Source of the DNA: Acidimicrobiia bacterium
Lineage (GTDB): Bacteria > Actinomycetota > Acidimicrobiia > Acidimicrobiales > Bin134
Length of the DNA: 43,855 nucleotides
Assembly (NCBI GenBank): GCA_022825005.1
Contig: JAJDYU010000091.1
Coordinates: forward strand, 1-43,855
Direction: 5' to 3'
Shown: in pieces, positions 25,225-34,225 of the stretch
Layout: each line of letters opens with the position of its first letter
Numbering within the stretch: the first letter of the stretch is position 1
Program-made: the position numbers and the translations under genes
The notes under the pieces: model-generated
Database searches by the model: none
The model's input: only the letters and a program-made list of their open reading frames with translations
What the model was told of the DNA's origin: nothing

Positions 25225-25875
25225 TCAGCCCTTCTTTTTCTTCCTTCTCTTGAAGATCTTCCTCACGATCCAGAGAGCGGCGATGATCCCGGCGATGGGA
25301 CCGAACTTCTTGGCTGCCGGCGGGCCGGCTACTTCCAGCAAGTCAACCGCTTCGGGCTCGGGGCGGGATGCAGCGCCAGCGCCTGAATCGCCAGCAGAAG
25401 CGTCGTCGCCTGAGGAGGAATCATCTGTAGAGGCTGAAAGCATGGCTTCTAGATTATCGGCAAACTGATCCATGATCTTCGCACTCACGTCGGGGATGAG
25501 GTTGCGGCCGATCTGAGCCACCTTGCCAGTGATCTTGAGGTCGGTGGTGACGCCCACTTTCGTCCGATTGTCGTCCAACGCCTCCAGCGTGGCGGTGATG
25601 TTGGCGCTGGCGTTTCCCTGCCCCCTGGTCTCTCGACCTTCGGCCAGGATGACCACCTTGAGGGCGTCTTGATCTCGCTCCACGAAGGTGGCCTTGCCCT
25701 TGTACTGGGCGTTGACCGGCCCGACCTTGACCTTGACCACGCCCAGGTACTCCTCGCCCTCTATCTCGGTGAGCTGGGCGCCGGGCAGGCAAGGGGCGAT
25801 CCGCTCCACATCATTGAAGGCGTCCCACACATCGCTGGCCGAGGCGTTGACTTCGATCTCGTTTGTCATTTCCAT
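25225..25875 (-). CDS. coxG: CoxG-like SRPBCC protein with C-terminal membrane anchor
   Basis: 216 residues. The first 150 are an SRPBCC/CoxG domain (NASASDVWDAFNDVERIAPCLPGAQLTEIEG). A low-complexity Ser/Asp/Ala linker follows, then one hydrophobic segment (FGPIAGIIAALWIV) and a lysine-rich tail (RRKKKKG), so the protein is probably tethered to the inner face of the membrane. In carboxydotrophs CoxG is tied to CO dehydrogenase recruitment to the membrane, which agrees with this layout. The ATG at 25875 has GGAGG about 10 nt upstream. Confidence 0.88.
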   Translation of the reverse strand: MEMTNEIEVNASASDVWDAFNDVERIAPCLPGAQLTEIEGEEYLGVVKVKVGPVNAQYKGKATFVERDQDALKVVILAEGRETRGQGNASANITATLEALDDNRTKVGVTTDLKITGKVAQIGRNLIPDVSAKIMDQFADNLEAMLSASTDDSSSGDDASAGDSGAGAASRPEPEAVDLLEVAGPPAAKKFGPIAGIIAALWIVRKIFKRRKKKKG

Positions 25876-25923
25876 GCTTGCAGGTCCTCCAAGTTCACAT
25901 TTCTCAATTCGACTCCGAACCCT

Positions 25924-26481
25924 TCAAGACCATGCTTCTAGATCCTTAACAGTGTCGAAATCGACCGGCTCTCCGGGACAGGATACTTCCGTAACTTCCC
26001 CGGGCCTCATTTGCATGAGCATTCTGGCCCCCACATCACCGCTAGTGGGCAGCAGTGGCCAGACCGCCGCTCCCAGCTTCACCGGGGGGCTTCGGCGGCC
26101 CCGATACACGGCGGTCACCAAGTCGCCCTCGGCCTCGGCCACCGCCCGCCAAGACTCGGCGCCCACCAGCGGCTGGTCGCCCAGCCCGATCACCACCGCG
26201 TCGTGGCCGTCGTTTTCGGCAGTGAACACCCCGGCCCGCAGCGATGTGGCTTGGCCCAGCTCCCAAGAGTGGTTCTCCACCAACACCACACCGTCGGGAA
26301 TGAGGTCGCGCAGCTCCACGGCTCCGGTCACGATGTACACCTCGTCGAGCTCGGCCTCCAGCGCGGCACCGAGGGCGTGCTGCACCACGGTCAGCCCCCG
26401 AAACGGGGCCCGCAGCTTGTGGGTGTCGCCTCCGAATCGGGTTCCGGCGCCCGCGGCCAACACAACAGCGGCAATGGTCAC
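25924..26481 (-). CDS. mocA: MobA/MocA-like molybdenum cofactor nucleotidyltransferase
   Basis: 185 residues of the NTP-transferase fold. The nucleotide loop is LAAGAGTRFGGDTHKL, and metal- and sugar-site parts are VIGLGDQPLVGAESW and VGARMLMQMRPGEVTEV. The best match in a cox cluster is MocA, which makes the cytidine dinucleotide form of molybdopterin used by xanthine/CO dehydrogenase-type enzymes. The GTG start at 26481 overlaps the DUF3179 stop (GTGA, 26478-26481). The loop has LAAGAGTRFGG rather than the usual GxSxRMG, so specificity (CTP or GTP) is inferred from context. Confidence 0.85.
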   Translation of the reverse strand: MTIAAVVLAAGAGTRFGGDTHKLRAPFRGLTVVQHALGAALEAELDEVYIVTGAVELRDLIPDGVVLVENHSWELGQATSLRAGVFTAENDGHDAVVIGLGDQPLVGAESWRAVAEAEGDLVTAVYRGRRSPPVKLGAAVWPLLPTSGDVGARMLMQMRPGEVTEVSCPGEPVDFDTVKDLEAWS

Positions 26482-27779
26482 GGCCCGAACACCTCGCCAT
26501 TGGGGTGGAATGCGGCCCAGGCGAACCAGAACTCGTTGGTGTGCACCACCGGCTCGAGCCGGGCGCCAGCCAATTCGCCATCAACCGCCTGGCCGAGCAC
26601 GTTCCAGGTCGACCCCGTGCGGTCATCGGTGAATTGGCCGTTCCCGGCCGAGGCGAACTCCAGCGGCTCGCCCTCGATCCGCCGGTCGAAGGCCAGCGCG
26701 GCCCCCACGTCCACCCCGTCGGCGGTGACGGGGGAATCCAGCGCATCGGCGGTGCCCGGTGACCACAACACCACTACCGGAACGCCGGCCACGAGGTCGT
26801 TCACCGCCCCATTGGCCTGCACCACGCTGAACGGGTAGGCCTTGTTGTGGCCGTCCACTGTTACCCCGACGGTGCGCTCCAAGGCGGGGTAGCGGTCGTC
26901 CAGGATGGTGGAATCGAAGAAGCCGGGAATGGGCGCCGACCGGGAGGTGTACTGCACGTAGGGGTTGCGACCGTAGCTGCTGGCGGGACGGCCGGGCGGG
27001 GCCAGCACCACCCCATCGGGATAACCGGTCTTGAAGTCGCCCCACGACACGATGGCCGACGGGATCACGTCCAAGCGATGACCAGCGAAGGCCCCCACCA
27101 AACCCTCGCCGCCGATCTGCTGCCACAGCGATTCGGTGACGTCGTCCCACATCACCAGGTCGCTGTTGCGCAGCAGTCCAGAGGTGCCGAAGCGCAGTCG
27201 CTGGCCGTCGACCACCGGATCGAACACCAGGGCGCTGTTGCAGAGCGGGCAGTAGGTGACCAGCACCGGGCGGCCATCGACCTCGTCGTTGACGATCTCG
27301 TGGACTATGAGCATGGCCAGCGGATAGAAGCGGGCGGTATCGCCCATCACCAGCAGCAGGCCTGGTTCGGGGTCGGTCCAGCCGGCCTCCGATGCCGGGG
27401 CGAACTCGGGGTTGTCGATGGGCGGGATGCGGTCGCGGATGGGGACGACCTGGATGCCGATGCGCAGCTCTTCGAGATCGATGGTGCGGGTGGACCAGTC
27501 GGTGGCCCAATCACCCGACACGAAGGCCAAGTCTCCGGTGGGCCCCTCGCCCCCGGTGATCACCTGGGGCGTGGGCAGGGCAGGAATTGGGGCAGATGTG
27601 GGGGTTGGAGTAGCAGCCGCCGCCGGGGACGCCGCGGTGGGTTCGGGTGCCTGGGTTGCGTCGACAACCGCCGTGGCCGTAGGCGCTACCGAAGCGGGGG
27701 TGGGGTCGGCGGCCGGATCGGAGCTGCCACAAGCTGAGAGCACCAGCGCCGCCGCTACCAGCGGGGCGAGATGCTTCAT
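26478..27779 (-). CDS. DUF3179 lipoprotein
   Basis: 433 residues. A lipoprotein signal ends in the lipobox LSAC (Cys17), followed by a Pro/Thr/Ala-rich linker of about 55 residues. The rest is DUF3179: TYCPLCNSALVFDPVVDG, then LRFGTSGLLRNSDLVMWD and SLWQQIGGEG. The CPLC pair and this layout are diagnostic; the function of the family is unknown. Its ATG at 27779 overlaps the XdhC stop (ATGA, 27776-27779), so it is translated with the cox accessory genes although it acts outside the cytoplasm. Confidence 0.9.
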   Translation of the reverse strand: MKHLAPLVAAALVLSACGSSDPAADPTPASVAPTATAVVDATQAPEPTAASPAAAATPTPTSAPIPALPTPQVITGGEGPTGDLAFVSGDWATDWSTRTIDLEELRIGIQVVPIRDRIPPIDNPEFAPASEAGWTDPEPGLLLVMGDTARFYPLAMLIVHEIVNDEVDGRPVLVTYCPLCNSALVFDPVVDGQRLRFGTSGLLRNSDLVMWDDVTESLWQQIGGEGLVGAFAGHRLDVIPSAIVSWGDFKTGYPDGVVLAPPGRPASSYGRNPYVQYTSRSAPIPGFFDSTILDDRYPALERTVGVTVDGHNKAYPFSVVQANGAVNDLVAGVPVVVLWSPGTADALDSPVTADGVDVGAALAFDRRIEGEPLEFASAGNGQFTDDRTGSTWNVLGQAVDGELAGARLEPVVHTNEFWFAWAAFHPNGEVFGP

Positions 27780-28576
27780 CCCTCAGCCGGCGGGCGGTGG
27801 ATGGGGCCTTCGCTGTCGCGCAGCGAGGGAGCGACGTGGCCGGTGCGGTTGGCGATGATCTCGGCGCACACCGAGATGGCGGTCTCCTCCGGGGTACGAG
27901 AGCCGATATCCAGCCCGATTGGGGCCATAAGCCGGTCGATTCCCTTCTGGTCCACCCCCACCTCGTGCAGGCGCTCCAGGCGCGTGGCGTGGGTGCGGCG
28001 GCTCCCCATGACCCCGATGTATCCCACATCGGTGGCTACCGCCCGCTGCACCGCGGGCACATCGAACTTGGGGTCATGGGTGAGGATGCACACCGCGTCG
28101 TGGGGGCCAAGCCGGTCGCCGTAGTGGTCGAACACCTCGTCGGGCCATGCCACCATCACCCGGTCGGCCATGGGGAACCGCTTGACGGTGGCGAACACCG
28201 AACGGGCGTCGGCCACGATCACGTTGAACCCCAGCAGCTTGCCGGCCCGGGCCAGCGAGGCGGTGAAGTCCACTGCCCCGAAGACGAGCATGATCGGCGG
28301 CGGCGAGAACGACTCGATGAATACCGACACGTCGGTCTCCCGAGCCTGCCCCTCGGCGCCATAGTGGCGCACCCCGGTGCGGCCAGCGGCCAATTCGCCC
28401 ACCGCGTCACGGCTCACGATCCGATCCAGCTCGGTATGGCCCAGCGTGCCGACGATGTCGCCGTCGGGCTCCACCACCAGCTTGGCCCCGGCGTTGTGGC
28501 CCTCGATGACGGTGGCCAGCGCGACCGGCCGCTCGTCTTGAATGGCTTCTCTCAGCCGTTCGTAGAGTTCGGTCAC
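27776..28576 (-). CDS. xdhC: XdhC/CoxF family maturation factor with Rossmann domain
   Basis: 266 residues. The C-terminal half is the Rossmann-type XdhC domain (LVFGAVDFTASLARAGKLLGF, HDPKFDVPAVQRAV, YIGVMGSRRTHATRLERL). The N-terminal half resembles the XdhC_CoxI domain but lacks its conserved Cys-containing GGCVE and CGG motifs, which are present in the next gene. These proteins sulfurate and insert molybdenum cofactor into xanthine/CO dehydrogenase-type enzymes. The GTG start at 28576 comes 2 bp after the stop of the small CoxI-like gene. Confidence 0.87.
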   Translation of the reverse strand: MTELYERLREAIQDERPVALATVIEGHNAGAKLVVEPDGDIVGTLGHTELDRIVSRDAVGELAAGRTGVRHYGAEGQARETDVSVFIESFSPPPIMLVFGAVDFTASLARAGKLLGFNVIVADARSVFATVKRFPMADRVMVAWPDEVFDHYGDRLGPHDAVCILTHDPKFDVPAVQRAVATDVGYIGVMGSRRTHATRLERLHEVGVDQKGIDRLMAPIGLDIGSRTPEETAISVCAEIIANRTGHVAPSLRDSEGPIHRPPAEG

Positions 28577-28578
28577 CG

Positions 28579-28893
28579 CTACCAGTCCAACGGCTCGATG
28601 AACAGGTGGATGGTGCCCCCGCAGGTGAGCCCCACCGCGAAGGCCTCGTCGTCGCTGTAGCCGAAGCTGACCATGCGCCGCTCACCGCTTTCGAGAATGT
28701 CGAGGGCCTCGACCACCACCGCGCCCTCCACGCAACCGCCCGACACCGAACCGATCACGTCGCCGTTGTCGCTGACCGCCATGGCCGCGCCGGGGTCTCG
28801 GGGGCCAGAGCCCTCCACATTGACCACCCGGGCCAGCGCCACCTGCCGGCCTTCGGCTCGCCAGGCATCCAGGTCGGCCAATATCTCCTTCAT
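28579..28893 (-). CDS. Stand-alone XdhC_CoxI domain protein
   Basis: 104 residues from the ATG at 28893, which overlaps the coxE stop (ATGA, 28890-28893). The frame is open upstream to 29076 but that part lies inside coxE. It consists only of the CoxI-type domain: ALARVVNVEGSGPRDPGAAM, VSGGCVEGAVV and VGLTCGGTIHLFIEP, keeping the two conserved cysteines. It has no Rossmann half, so it probably works with the following XdhC protein as a split pair. Confidence 0.86.
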   Translation of the reverse strand: MKEILADLDAWRAEGRQVALARVVNVEGSGPRDPGAAMAVSDNGDVIGSVSGGCVEGAVVVEALDILESGERRMVSFGYSDDEAFAVGLTCGGTIHLFIEPLDW

Positions 28894-30044
28894 CCTGAAG
28901 CTCCGATCAGATGAGCAGGGTCCGCCGGCGCCCGGTCGTCGGCCAACACCTCGGCCAGCAGCTCCAGAGAGCGCAGCGAATGGCCCTCGATGAAGTCGTC
29001 GACATGGGGCAATGCGGCGGCCATGCCCTGGGCCAATGGCTGGTAGCCGGGGGTGGCCTTCAGCGGATTCACCCAAACAAGTCTATGGGTCACCCGGTGC
29101 AATCGGGCCATCTGCTCGGCCATCACCTCGGGGCTGCCCCGGTCCCAGCCGTCGCTCAGTATGACCACGGTGGCCCCTCGGGCCATTCCCCGGATGGCCC
29201 ACATCTCGTTGAACTCGGCCAGGGTGTCGCCCAGCCGGGTCCCGCCCGACCAGTCGCTCACCGCGTCGGCTGCCGCGCTCACCGCCCGGTCGGGGTCGTG
29301 GGAGGACAGCTCTCGGGTGATGCGGGTCAGCCGGGTGCCGATGGTGAACACCTCCACCCGGCGGCGTCCCACCACCGCGGCGTGAACGAAGCGGATGAGC
29401 GCCCGGGCGTACGACTCCATCGACCCGGAGACGTCCAGCAGCAGCACTACCCGGCGGAGCCGCTCCCCGGGCTCGGTGTACCAGCGCCGCACTGGCTCCC
29501 CGCCGCTGCGGATGGCGGCCCGCACTGTTCGGCGCAACTCGGGGTGCCCGGCGGTGCGGTGGGTGCGGCGACGGCGGCGAGACCGGCGGGTGCCGCCGAT
29601 GCGGGTCATGGCGGCCATGAGGCGGTGGGCCTCGTCGAGCTCATCGTCGCTGTAGTCGGCGAAGTCCTTGTCGCGCAGCACCTCGTGGCGGCTCCACCGC
29701 AGCGTGAGGGATGGATCGCCGGAATCGTCCTCCCCACCATCGTCTTCACCCTCATCGTCGCCGTCGTCGTCAACCACCAGGGTGATGGGCTGGGTCACCT
29801 CCACCACCGGAGTGGCCACCAGCTGCTGCCCGCCGTAGTAGGCGTCGAAGATCTTGTCGTAGAGCTCGATGTCGTCGGGCTCGGTCACCAGGGTTGCCCG
29901 GCCGGCCCAGTACACCGAGCTGCGCTGCTCTAGTCCTACTGCGCCGAGGGCCTGGTAGTAGTTGACCGACGACCCCACGGCCACGTCGATGCCCGCGCCA
30001 CGAAGGGCGTTTACGAAACCGACGGCGACTTCGTCAACCCGCAC
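28890..30044 (-). CDS. coxE: CoxE-like von Willebrand factor A protein
   Basis: 384 residues. The C-terminal VWA domain has the metal-ion-dependent site DVSGSM and a later Asp in ILSDGWDRG. A very acidic stretch (DDDGDDEGEDDGGEDD) and a very basic stretch (RRSRRRRRTHR) lie in the middle. CoxE works with the MoxR ATPase CoxD to mature the copper-molybdenum or molybdenum site of CO dehydrogenase-type enzymes. The GTG start at 30044 lacks a clear ribosome site. It is 51 bp after coxD. Confidence 0.9.
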   Translation of the reverse strand: MRVDEVAVGFVNALRGAGIDVAVGSSVNYYQALGAVGLEQRSSVYWAGRATLVTEPDDIELYDKIFDAYYGGQQLVATPVVEVTQPITLVVDDDGDDEGEDDGGEDDSGDPSLTLRWSRHEVLRDKDFADYSDDELDEAHRLMAAMTRIGGTRRSRRRRRTHRTAGHPELRRTVRAAIRSGGEPVRRWYTEPGERLRRVVLLLDVSGSMESYARALIRFVHAAVVGRRRVEVFTIGTRLTRITRELSSHDPDRAVSAAADAVSDWSGGTRLGDTLAEFNEMWAIRGMARGATVVILSDGWDRGSPEVMAEQMARLHRVTHRLVWVNPLKATPGYQPLAQGMAAALPHVDDFIEGHSLRSLELLAEVLADDRAPADPAHLIGASG

Positions 30045-30095
30045 GGGAAAAAGCGAGTGCTGGGATCAGCGTCGACATGGCCAGCCGGACAGAAC

Positions 30096-30980
30096 TCATC
30101 CGGCTCGTGCTATGGCCTGCTCAATCAGGCCGCCGATGCCCTGGTCAACCACCCTCTGCTGGTCTTCCCGGTACTTGAGCACCGCGCCCAGGCTGGCCTG
30201 GGTGATCTCGGGGGTCAGTTCGGCGGCACCGAGTCGGCCCAATGCCAGGCTCCAATCGATGCTCTCGGCCACGCCGGGCGGCTTGTACAGGCCCAGCTCC
30301 CGGAAAGCGCCCACCGCAGCCGCCACCTGGCGGGCTAGCGGCTCGCTCACCCCGGGCGCCCGGCGGCCGATGATGGCCACCTCCCGCTCAAAGCTGGGGT
30401 GCTCCACCCAGTGGTACAGACAGCGCCGTTTGAGAGCGTCGTGGACGTCGCGGGTGCGGTTGGAGGTGATGATCACCCGAGGAGGTGTGGCGGCCGCGAA
30501 CCGGCCGATCTCGGGCACGGTCACCGCGTAGTCCGACAGGATCTCCAGCAGGAACGCCTCGAACTCGTCGTCGGCCCGGTCAACCTCGTCGATCAACAGC
30601 ACCGGGGGCGGACCCTCGGTGCCGGCGATGGCTCGCAGCAGGGGGCGCCTGATCAAAAAGCGCTCGGAGTACAGCTCGTCTTCCAGGGCGTCGGCCGTTT
30701 CCCGGGTGGCGCCGCCAGTGGCCTCTGCGGTGCGCAGGTGCAAGAGCTGTCGGGAGTAGTCCCACTCGTATACCGCCTGGGCCACGTCGATTCCCTCGTA
30801 GCACTGGAGGCGGATCAGCTCCCCGCCGGTCCACGCGGCCAGGGCGTTGGCGGTCTCGGTCTTACCCACGCCGGGCTCGCCCTCCAGCAACAGGGGGCGG
30901 TTCAGGGTCATGGCCAAGAACACGGCCGTGGCCAACCCCTCGTCGGCCAGGTAGTCGCAGGTCTTTAGCCCATCGGCCAC
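30096..30980 (-). CDS. coxD: CoxD-like MoxR-family AAA+ ATPase
   Basis: 294 residues with Walker A GEPGVGKT at 34-41, Walker B LLIDEVDRAD and a sensor-1 region VIITSNRTRD. The RLQCYEGIDVAQAVYEWDYSRQLLHLR stretch is typical of the MoxR-type CoxD subfamily. It is the AAA+ motor that acts with CoxE to insert or rearrange metal in the molybdenum hydroxylase. GTG start at 30980, no ATG in frame; 40 bp after the coxM stop. Confidence 0.9.
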   Translation of the reverse strand: MADGLKTCDYLADEGLATAVFLAMTLNRPLLLEGEPGVGKTETANALAAWTGGELIRLQCYEGIDVAQAVYEWDYSRQLLHLRTAEATGGATRETADALEDELYSERFLIRRPLLRAIAGTEGPPPVLLIDEVDRADDEFEAFLLEILSDYAVTVPEIGRFAAATPPRVIITSNRTRDVHDALKRRCLYHWVEHPSFEREVAIIGRRAPGVSEPLARQVAAAVGAFRELGLYKPPGVAESIDWSLALGRLGAAELTPEITQASLGAVLKYREDQQRVVDQGIGGLIEQAIARAG

Positions 30981-31020
30981 TTCAGCGGCCGAAGACGGCT
31001 GAGGGCCCAGAGGCTGGGCG

Positions 31021-31845
31021 TTAGCGTCCAGCGGCTTCGAGCGCCCGGCGGGTGAGCACCCGGGCGAGGTGCTCGCGGTACTCGGGTCCGGCGTTCAGGT
31101 CAGATGGCGGATTGGTGCCCTCGGCCGCTGCTTCAGCGGCGTCGGAGGCCGACGCGCCCCCGGCTAGGGCGGCCTCCACACCGGCGGCCCGAACAGGAGT
31201 GCTGTCCATGTTCACCAAGCCCACACCGGCGCTGCCGTTGCTCACGATGGCCGACACGCCCACGATGGCCCAGTCTTGGGCCCGGCGGTTGAACTTCTGG
31301 AAGCCCCAGGTGGCGTCGGGCATCTTTGGCACCCGGATCTCGGTGAGCAATTCGTCGTCGCCCAGGGAGGTCTCCAGAAAACCGGTGAAGAAGTCGTCCA
31401 CCGCGATCTCCCTCTCGCCGCCCGGTCCCCGGGCCACCAGGGTGGCCCGCATGGCCAGCATCACTGACGGCAGGTCGGATGCAGGATCGCCGTGGGCGAT
31501 GGATCCGCCGATGGTGCCCCGGTGGCGCACCTGGGGATCGCCCACATGGCTGGTGGCCTCGGCCAGCAGCCCGGCCTGTGACTGCACCAGCGCGCTGGTC
31601 TCCACGTCACGGTGGCGGGTGAGGGCGCCGATGGCCAAGTGGTCACCAGCGTCGTTGATGTAGCTGAGGTCGTCGAGGCGGCCGATGTCCACCAATACGG
31701 CGGGGGTGGCCAACCGCAGCTTCATCAGCGGCAGCAGGGAGTGGCCGCCGGCCAGCAGCTTGGCCTCGTCGCCGTGCTCGGCCAGCGCGGCCAGCGCCTC
31801 TTCAGCCGATCCGGCCCGGATGTAGTCGAATGCCGCAGGAATCAT
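31021..31845 (-). CDS. coxM: CoxM-like FAD-binding subunit of a molybdenum hydroxylase
   Basis: 274 residues from the ATG at 31845, overlapping the coxS stop (ATGA, 31842-31845). FAD contacts are AGGHS at 32-36 and [16 protein letters not shown]; the CO-dehydrogenase medium-subunit C-terminal domain follows. Together with CoxS it forms the electron-transfer part of a CO dehydrogenase/xanthine-type hydroxylase. The frame extends upstream to 31908 but that part belongs to coxS in another register. Confidence 0.92.
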   Translation of the reverse strand: MIPAAFDYIRAGSAEEALAALAEHGDEAKLLAGGHSLLPLMKLRLATPAVLVDIGRLDDLSYINDAGDHLAIGALTRHRDVETSALVQSQAGLLAEATSHVGDPQVRHRGTIGGSIAHGDPASDLPSVMLAMRATLVARGPGGEREIAVDDFFTGFLETSLGDDELLTEIRVPKMPDATWGFQKFNRRAQDWAIVGVSAIVSNGSAGVGLVNMDSTPVRAAGVEAALAGGASASDAAEAAAEGTNPPSDLNAGPEYREHLARVLTRRALEAAGR

Positions 31846-32303
31846 GACGAGGCCTCCGCGCAGTGCAAAACGGCTTTGACGATGTTGTGGTACCCGGTGC
31901 AGCGGCACAGGTTGCCCTCGAGGCCGATGCGAACTTCCCGCTCGGTGGGGTCGGGGTTCTCATCCAGCAGCGAGACGGCCGCCATGACCATGCCCGGCGT
32001 GCAGTAGCCGCACTGGAGGGCGTGGCACTGGCGGAACGACTCCTGCATGGGGTGCAGCACATCGCCGTCGGCCAGACCCTCGATGGTCAAGAGGTCTTGC
32101 CCGTCGGCCTGCACGGCCAGCATGGTGCAGGATTTCACCGACTCGCCGTTTACATGGATGGTGCAGGCGCCGCACGAGGAGGTGTCGCACCCGATGTTGG
32201 TGCCGGTGAGGCCAACCACGTCGCGGATGTAGTGAACCAGCAGCGTTCGCGGTTCCACATCATGCGAATGGCTGTCCCCATTGATGGTGACCGTTACTTC
32301 CAC
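31842..32303 (-). CDS. coxS: CoxS-like [2Fe-2S] subunit of a molybdenum hydroxylase
   Basis: 153 residues with both iron-sulfur clusters intact: plant-type Cys39, Cys44, Cys47, Cys59 and the hydroxylase-specific Cys98, Cys101, Cys133, Cys135. It carries electrons between the molybdenum site and FAD. The GTG start at 32303 has an AGGGAG ribosome site 5 nt upstream. First gene of the operon that reaches ppx. The catalytic large subunit (coxL) is not beside it, nor anywhere else in this window. Confidence 0.94.
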   Translation of the reverse strand: MEVTVTINGDSHSHDVEPRTLLVHYIRDVVGLTGTNIGCDTSSCGACTIHVNGESVKSCTMLAVQADGQDLLTIEGLADGDVLHPMQESFRQCHALQCGYCTPGMVMAAVSLLDENPDPTEREVRIGLEGNLCRCTGYHNIVKAVLHCAEASS

Positions 32304-32338
32304 GGCATCTCCCTAATCGTCTTCCGGGTCCGCGAGGA

Positions 32339-32344
32339 AATCTA
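32339..32344 (-). promoter_or_regulatory. Possible -10 box of the cox-type operon
   Basis: TAGATT on the minus strand, about 35 nt before the coxS start, leaving room for the visible AGGGAG ribosome site. No clear -35 box. Confidence 0.3.
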
Positions 32345-32400
32345 GTACACCCACCCCCGCTCTGGTCACCCCGGAAGCCAAGCCTTTGACCGCAAATGGG

Positions 32401-32832
32401 TCAGGCGGGGCGCCAGGCGAGGAGGGTGAAGGGGCCTTCGTCGTCGGTGTGGTCTTCGAAGGCGACTTCGATGGGCTGGCCACCGGCGGGCTCGTCGTCG
32501 CCTTGCCAGGTGGCGGGCAGGCATAGGTCGTCCTGTTCGTTTAGCCGGCCCAGCACCACGGTGTAGGGGGAGGCGAATCCGGGGAGGAAGGCGTGGTGGT
32601 TCACCACCCAGCTCTCCACCGTGGCCCGGCCCGACAGCGGCGTCCACGTGTACTCGAAGGAGGCGCAGCGCCCGCACATGGCCCGAGGCGGCCACCGCCA
32701 TGCCCCGCAAACGTCGCAGCGCTGCAATTCGAAGAGGTGCTGGTTGATGCGCTCCCACCACGGGGCCGAGTCCCGTTCGGGGTAGGGCCGGGGCTTGGGG
32801 GCTTGGTCGGCCGGGTGGTCAACAGCAGTCAC
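32401..32832 (-). CDS. DUF35 zinc-ribbon OB-fold protein
   Basis: 143 residues from the GTG at 32832; a longer frame to 32937 has no support. A helical start is followed by a zinc ribbon CDVCGAWRWPPRAMCGRC (CX2C-X10-CX2C) and an OB-fold domain with the family segment ATVESWVVNHHAFLPGF. DUF35 proteins act as partner subunits of thiolase-like proteins or enoyl-CoA hydratases, as in the steroid side-chain retro-aldolase Ltp2-ChsH2. The thiolase-like gene at 34226-35395 is the obvious partner, though the MFS gene lies between the two. Confidence 0.87.
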   Translation of the reverse strand: MTAVDHPADQAPKPRPYPERDSAPWWERINQHLFELQRCDVCGAWRWPPRAMCGRCASFEYTWTPLSGRATVESWVVNHHAFLPGFASPYTVVLGRLNEQDDLCLPATWQGDDEPAGGQPIEVAFEDHTDDEGPFTLLAWRPA

Positions 32833-32949
32833 GTTCCCAGACTGCCACAGTCCCGACCTAGAGTGGGCCGAGCCCAGCCCAGATCGCTGGGCAGCACCTA
32901 CTCGGAAAGACCCAGAACAGACCAGTTGCCCAAACATGACGGCAGAGCC

Positions 32950-34206
32950 ATGACGGTAGAGCGAACAGCGGCTTATCAGCGGGCGTCTCGGACGCTGATG
33001 GCCTCCGTAGTACCCACCTCGGCGGCGATGGCTTCGGGATTTGCCGCGGCTGCGGTGCTGGCCAAAGAGATCACCGACAGCGAGACCCTGGCCGGGGTGG
33101 CAGCCGCCATGATGCAGGTGGGCAGCGTGGTGATGACCGTCCCCCTGGCACGCCGTATGGCCCGACTCGGCCGCCGCCGGGGCTTGGTGGCCGGGTGGTC
33201 GATAGGAACGGTGGGAGCCACCCTGGCCTTTTTGGCTGCGGTGGCCGACTTCTATCCGCTGTTGGTGGTGGGGATAGTCGGCATCGGCGCGGGCAACGCC
33301 ACCAACTTGGCGGCCCGATTCGCCTCGGCCGACCTGGCCCCCGACGACCGGCGGGCCCGAGCTATCGGGATGCTGGTGTGGTCAACCACGTTCGGCGCAG
33401 CATTGGGACCCACTATCGCATTGGGGCCTGCGTCGGCGGTGGCCGGGTTCTTCGGGCTGCCGGAGCTGTCTGGCCCCTATCTGCTGGGAATGGTCCTCTT
33501 CGTCATCGGGCTCACCGTCACCCATACATGGCTGCGCCCCGACCCGCTGGAAGTGCTGGGCACATTGGGCAAAGCCGCCGCCCGGCCGGCACCGCTGCGG
33601 GTGGTGGGACGGCGAATCGCTACCGTGCCCGCCGCCCGGCTGGCGGTGATCGCCATGCTCACCGGCCAAGCGGTGATGGTGGGGGTGATGACCATGACCC
33701 CGCTGCACATGGACAACGGCGACCACCATCTCCGGGTGATCGGCTGGGTGATCTCGGTACACGTCATCGGGATGTTCGCCTTCTCCCCCATCGTGGGCTG
33801 GCTGGTAGACCGCATCGGCCCCTATCTCATGGTCGGGCTAGGCGGTGTGATCCTGTGCATCGGCGCGGAGACTGCGGCCCACAACAGCGCCGAGGACAGC
33901 GCCGGGATGTTCGCCGGCCTCCTGCTAGTGGGTTTGGGCTGGAGTTTCGGGCTGATCGCGGGGAGCGCGCTGCTCACCTCGGCGTTCCCGGTAGCCCAGC
34001 GTGTGGAGATGCAGGGAGGCGCCGATCTATTGATGACCGGTGGCGGGGCGATCGCCGGTCTGTCCTCGGGCGTGGCCATGGAGCACTTCGGCTTTCACTC
34101 GCTGAGCCATTGGGCCGGGCTGGCCGCCTTGCTGCTGGTGGCTGCCGCAGCCGCCGCCTGGTACGCCGCTCGGCAGGAGCGAGCCGAGCCGGTACCCACC
34201 GGGTAG
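32950..34206 (+). CDS. MFS transporter
   Basis: 418 residues from the ATG at 32950, with about 12 membrane spans. The A-like loop is ARRMARLGRRRGLVAG and a second-half loop is VGWLVDRIGPYLMVGL. An open frame continues upstream to 32593 but this overlaps the DUF35 gene and lacks membrane character. The start is preceded only by a weak GGCAGAG. It is divergent from the DUF35 gene and separates it from its likely partner. Substrate unknown. Confidence 0.88.
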   Translation: MTVERTAAYQRASRTLMASVVPTSAAMASGFAAAAVLAKEITDSETLAGVAAAMMQVGSVVMTVPLARRMARLGRRRGLVAGWSIGTVGATLAFLAAVADFYPLLVVGIVGIGAGNATNLAARFASADLAPDDRRARAIGMLVWSTTFGAALGPTIALGPASAVAGFFGLPELSGPYLLGMVLFVIGLTVTHTWLRPDPLEVLGTLGKAAARPAPLRVVGRRIATVPAARLAVIAMLTGQAVMVGVMTMTPLHMDNGDHHLRVIGWVISVHVIGMFAFSPIVGWLVDRIGPYLMVGLGGVILCIGAETAAHNSAEDSAGMFAGLLLVGLGWSFGLIAGSALLTSAFPVAQRVEMQGGADLLMTGGGAIAGLSSGVAMEHFGFHSLSHWAGLAALLLVAAAAAAWYAARQERAEPVPTG

Positions 34207-34225
34207 ACGACGCCTTCGCTGTCAA

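Noticed and set aside
32593..32949. N-terminal extension of the MFS transporter
   Set aside because: Overlaps the DUF35 gene, is not hydrophobic and ends at a better start, ATG 32950.
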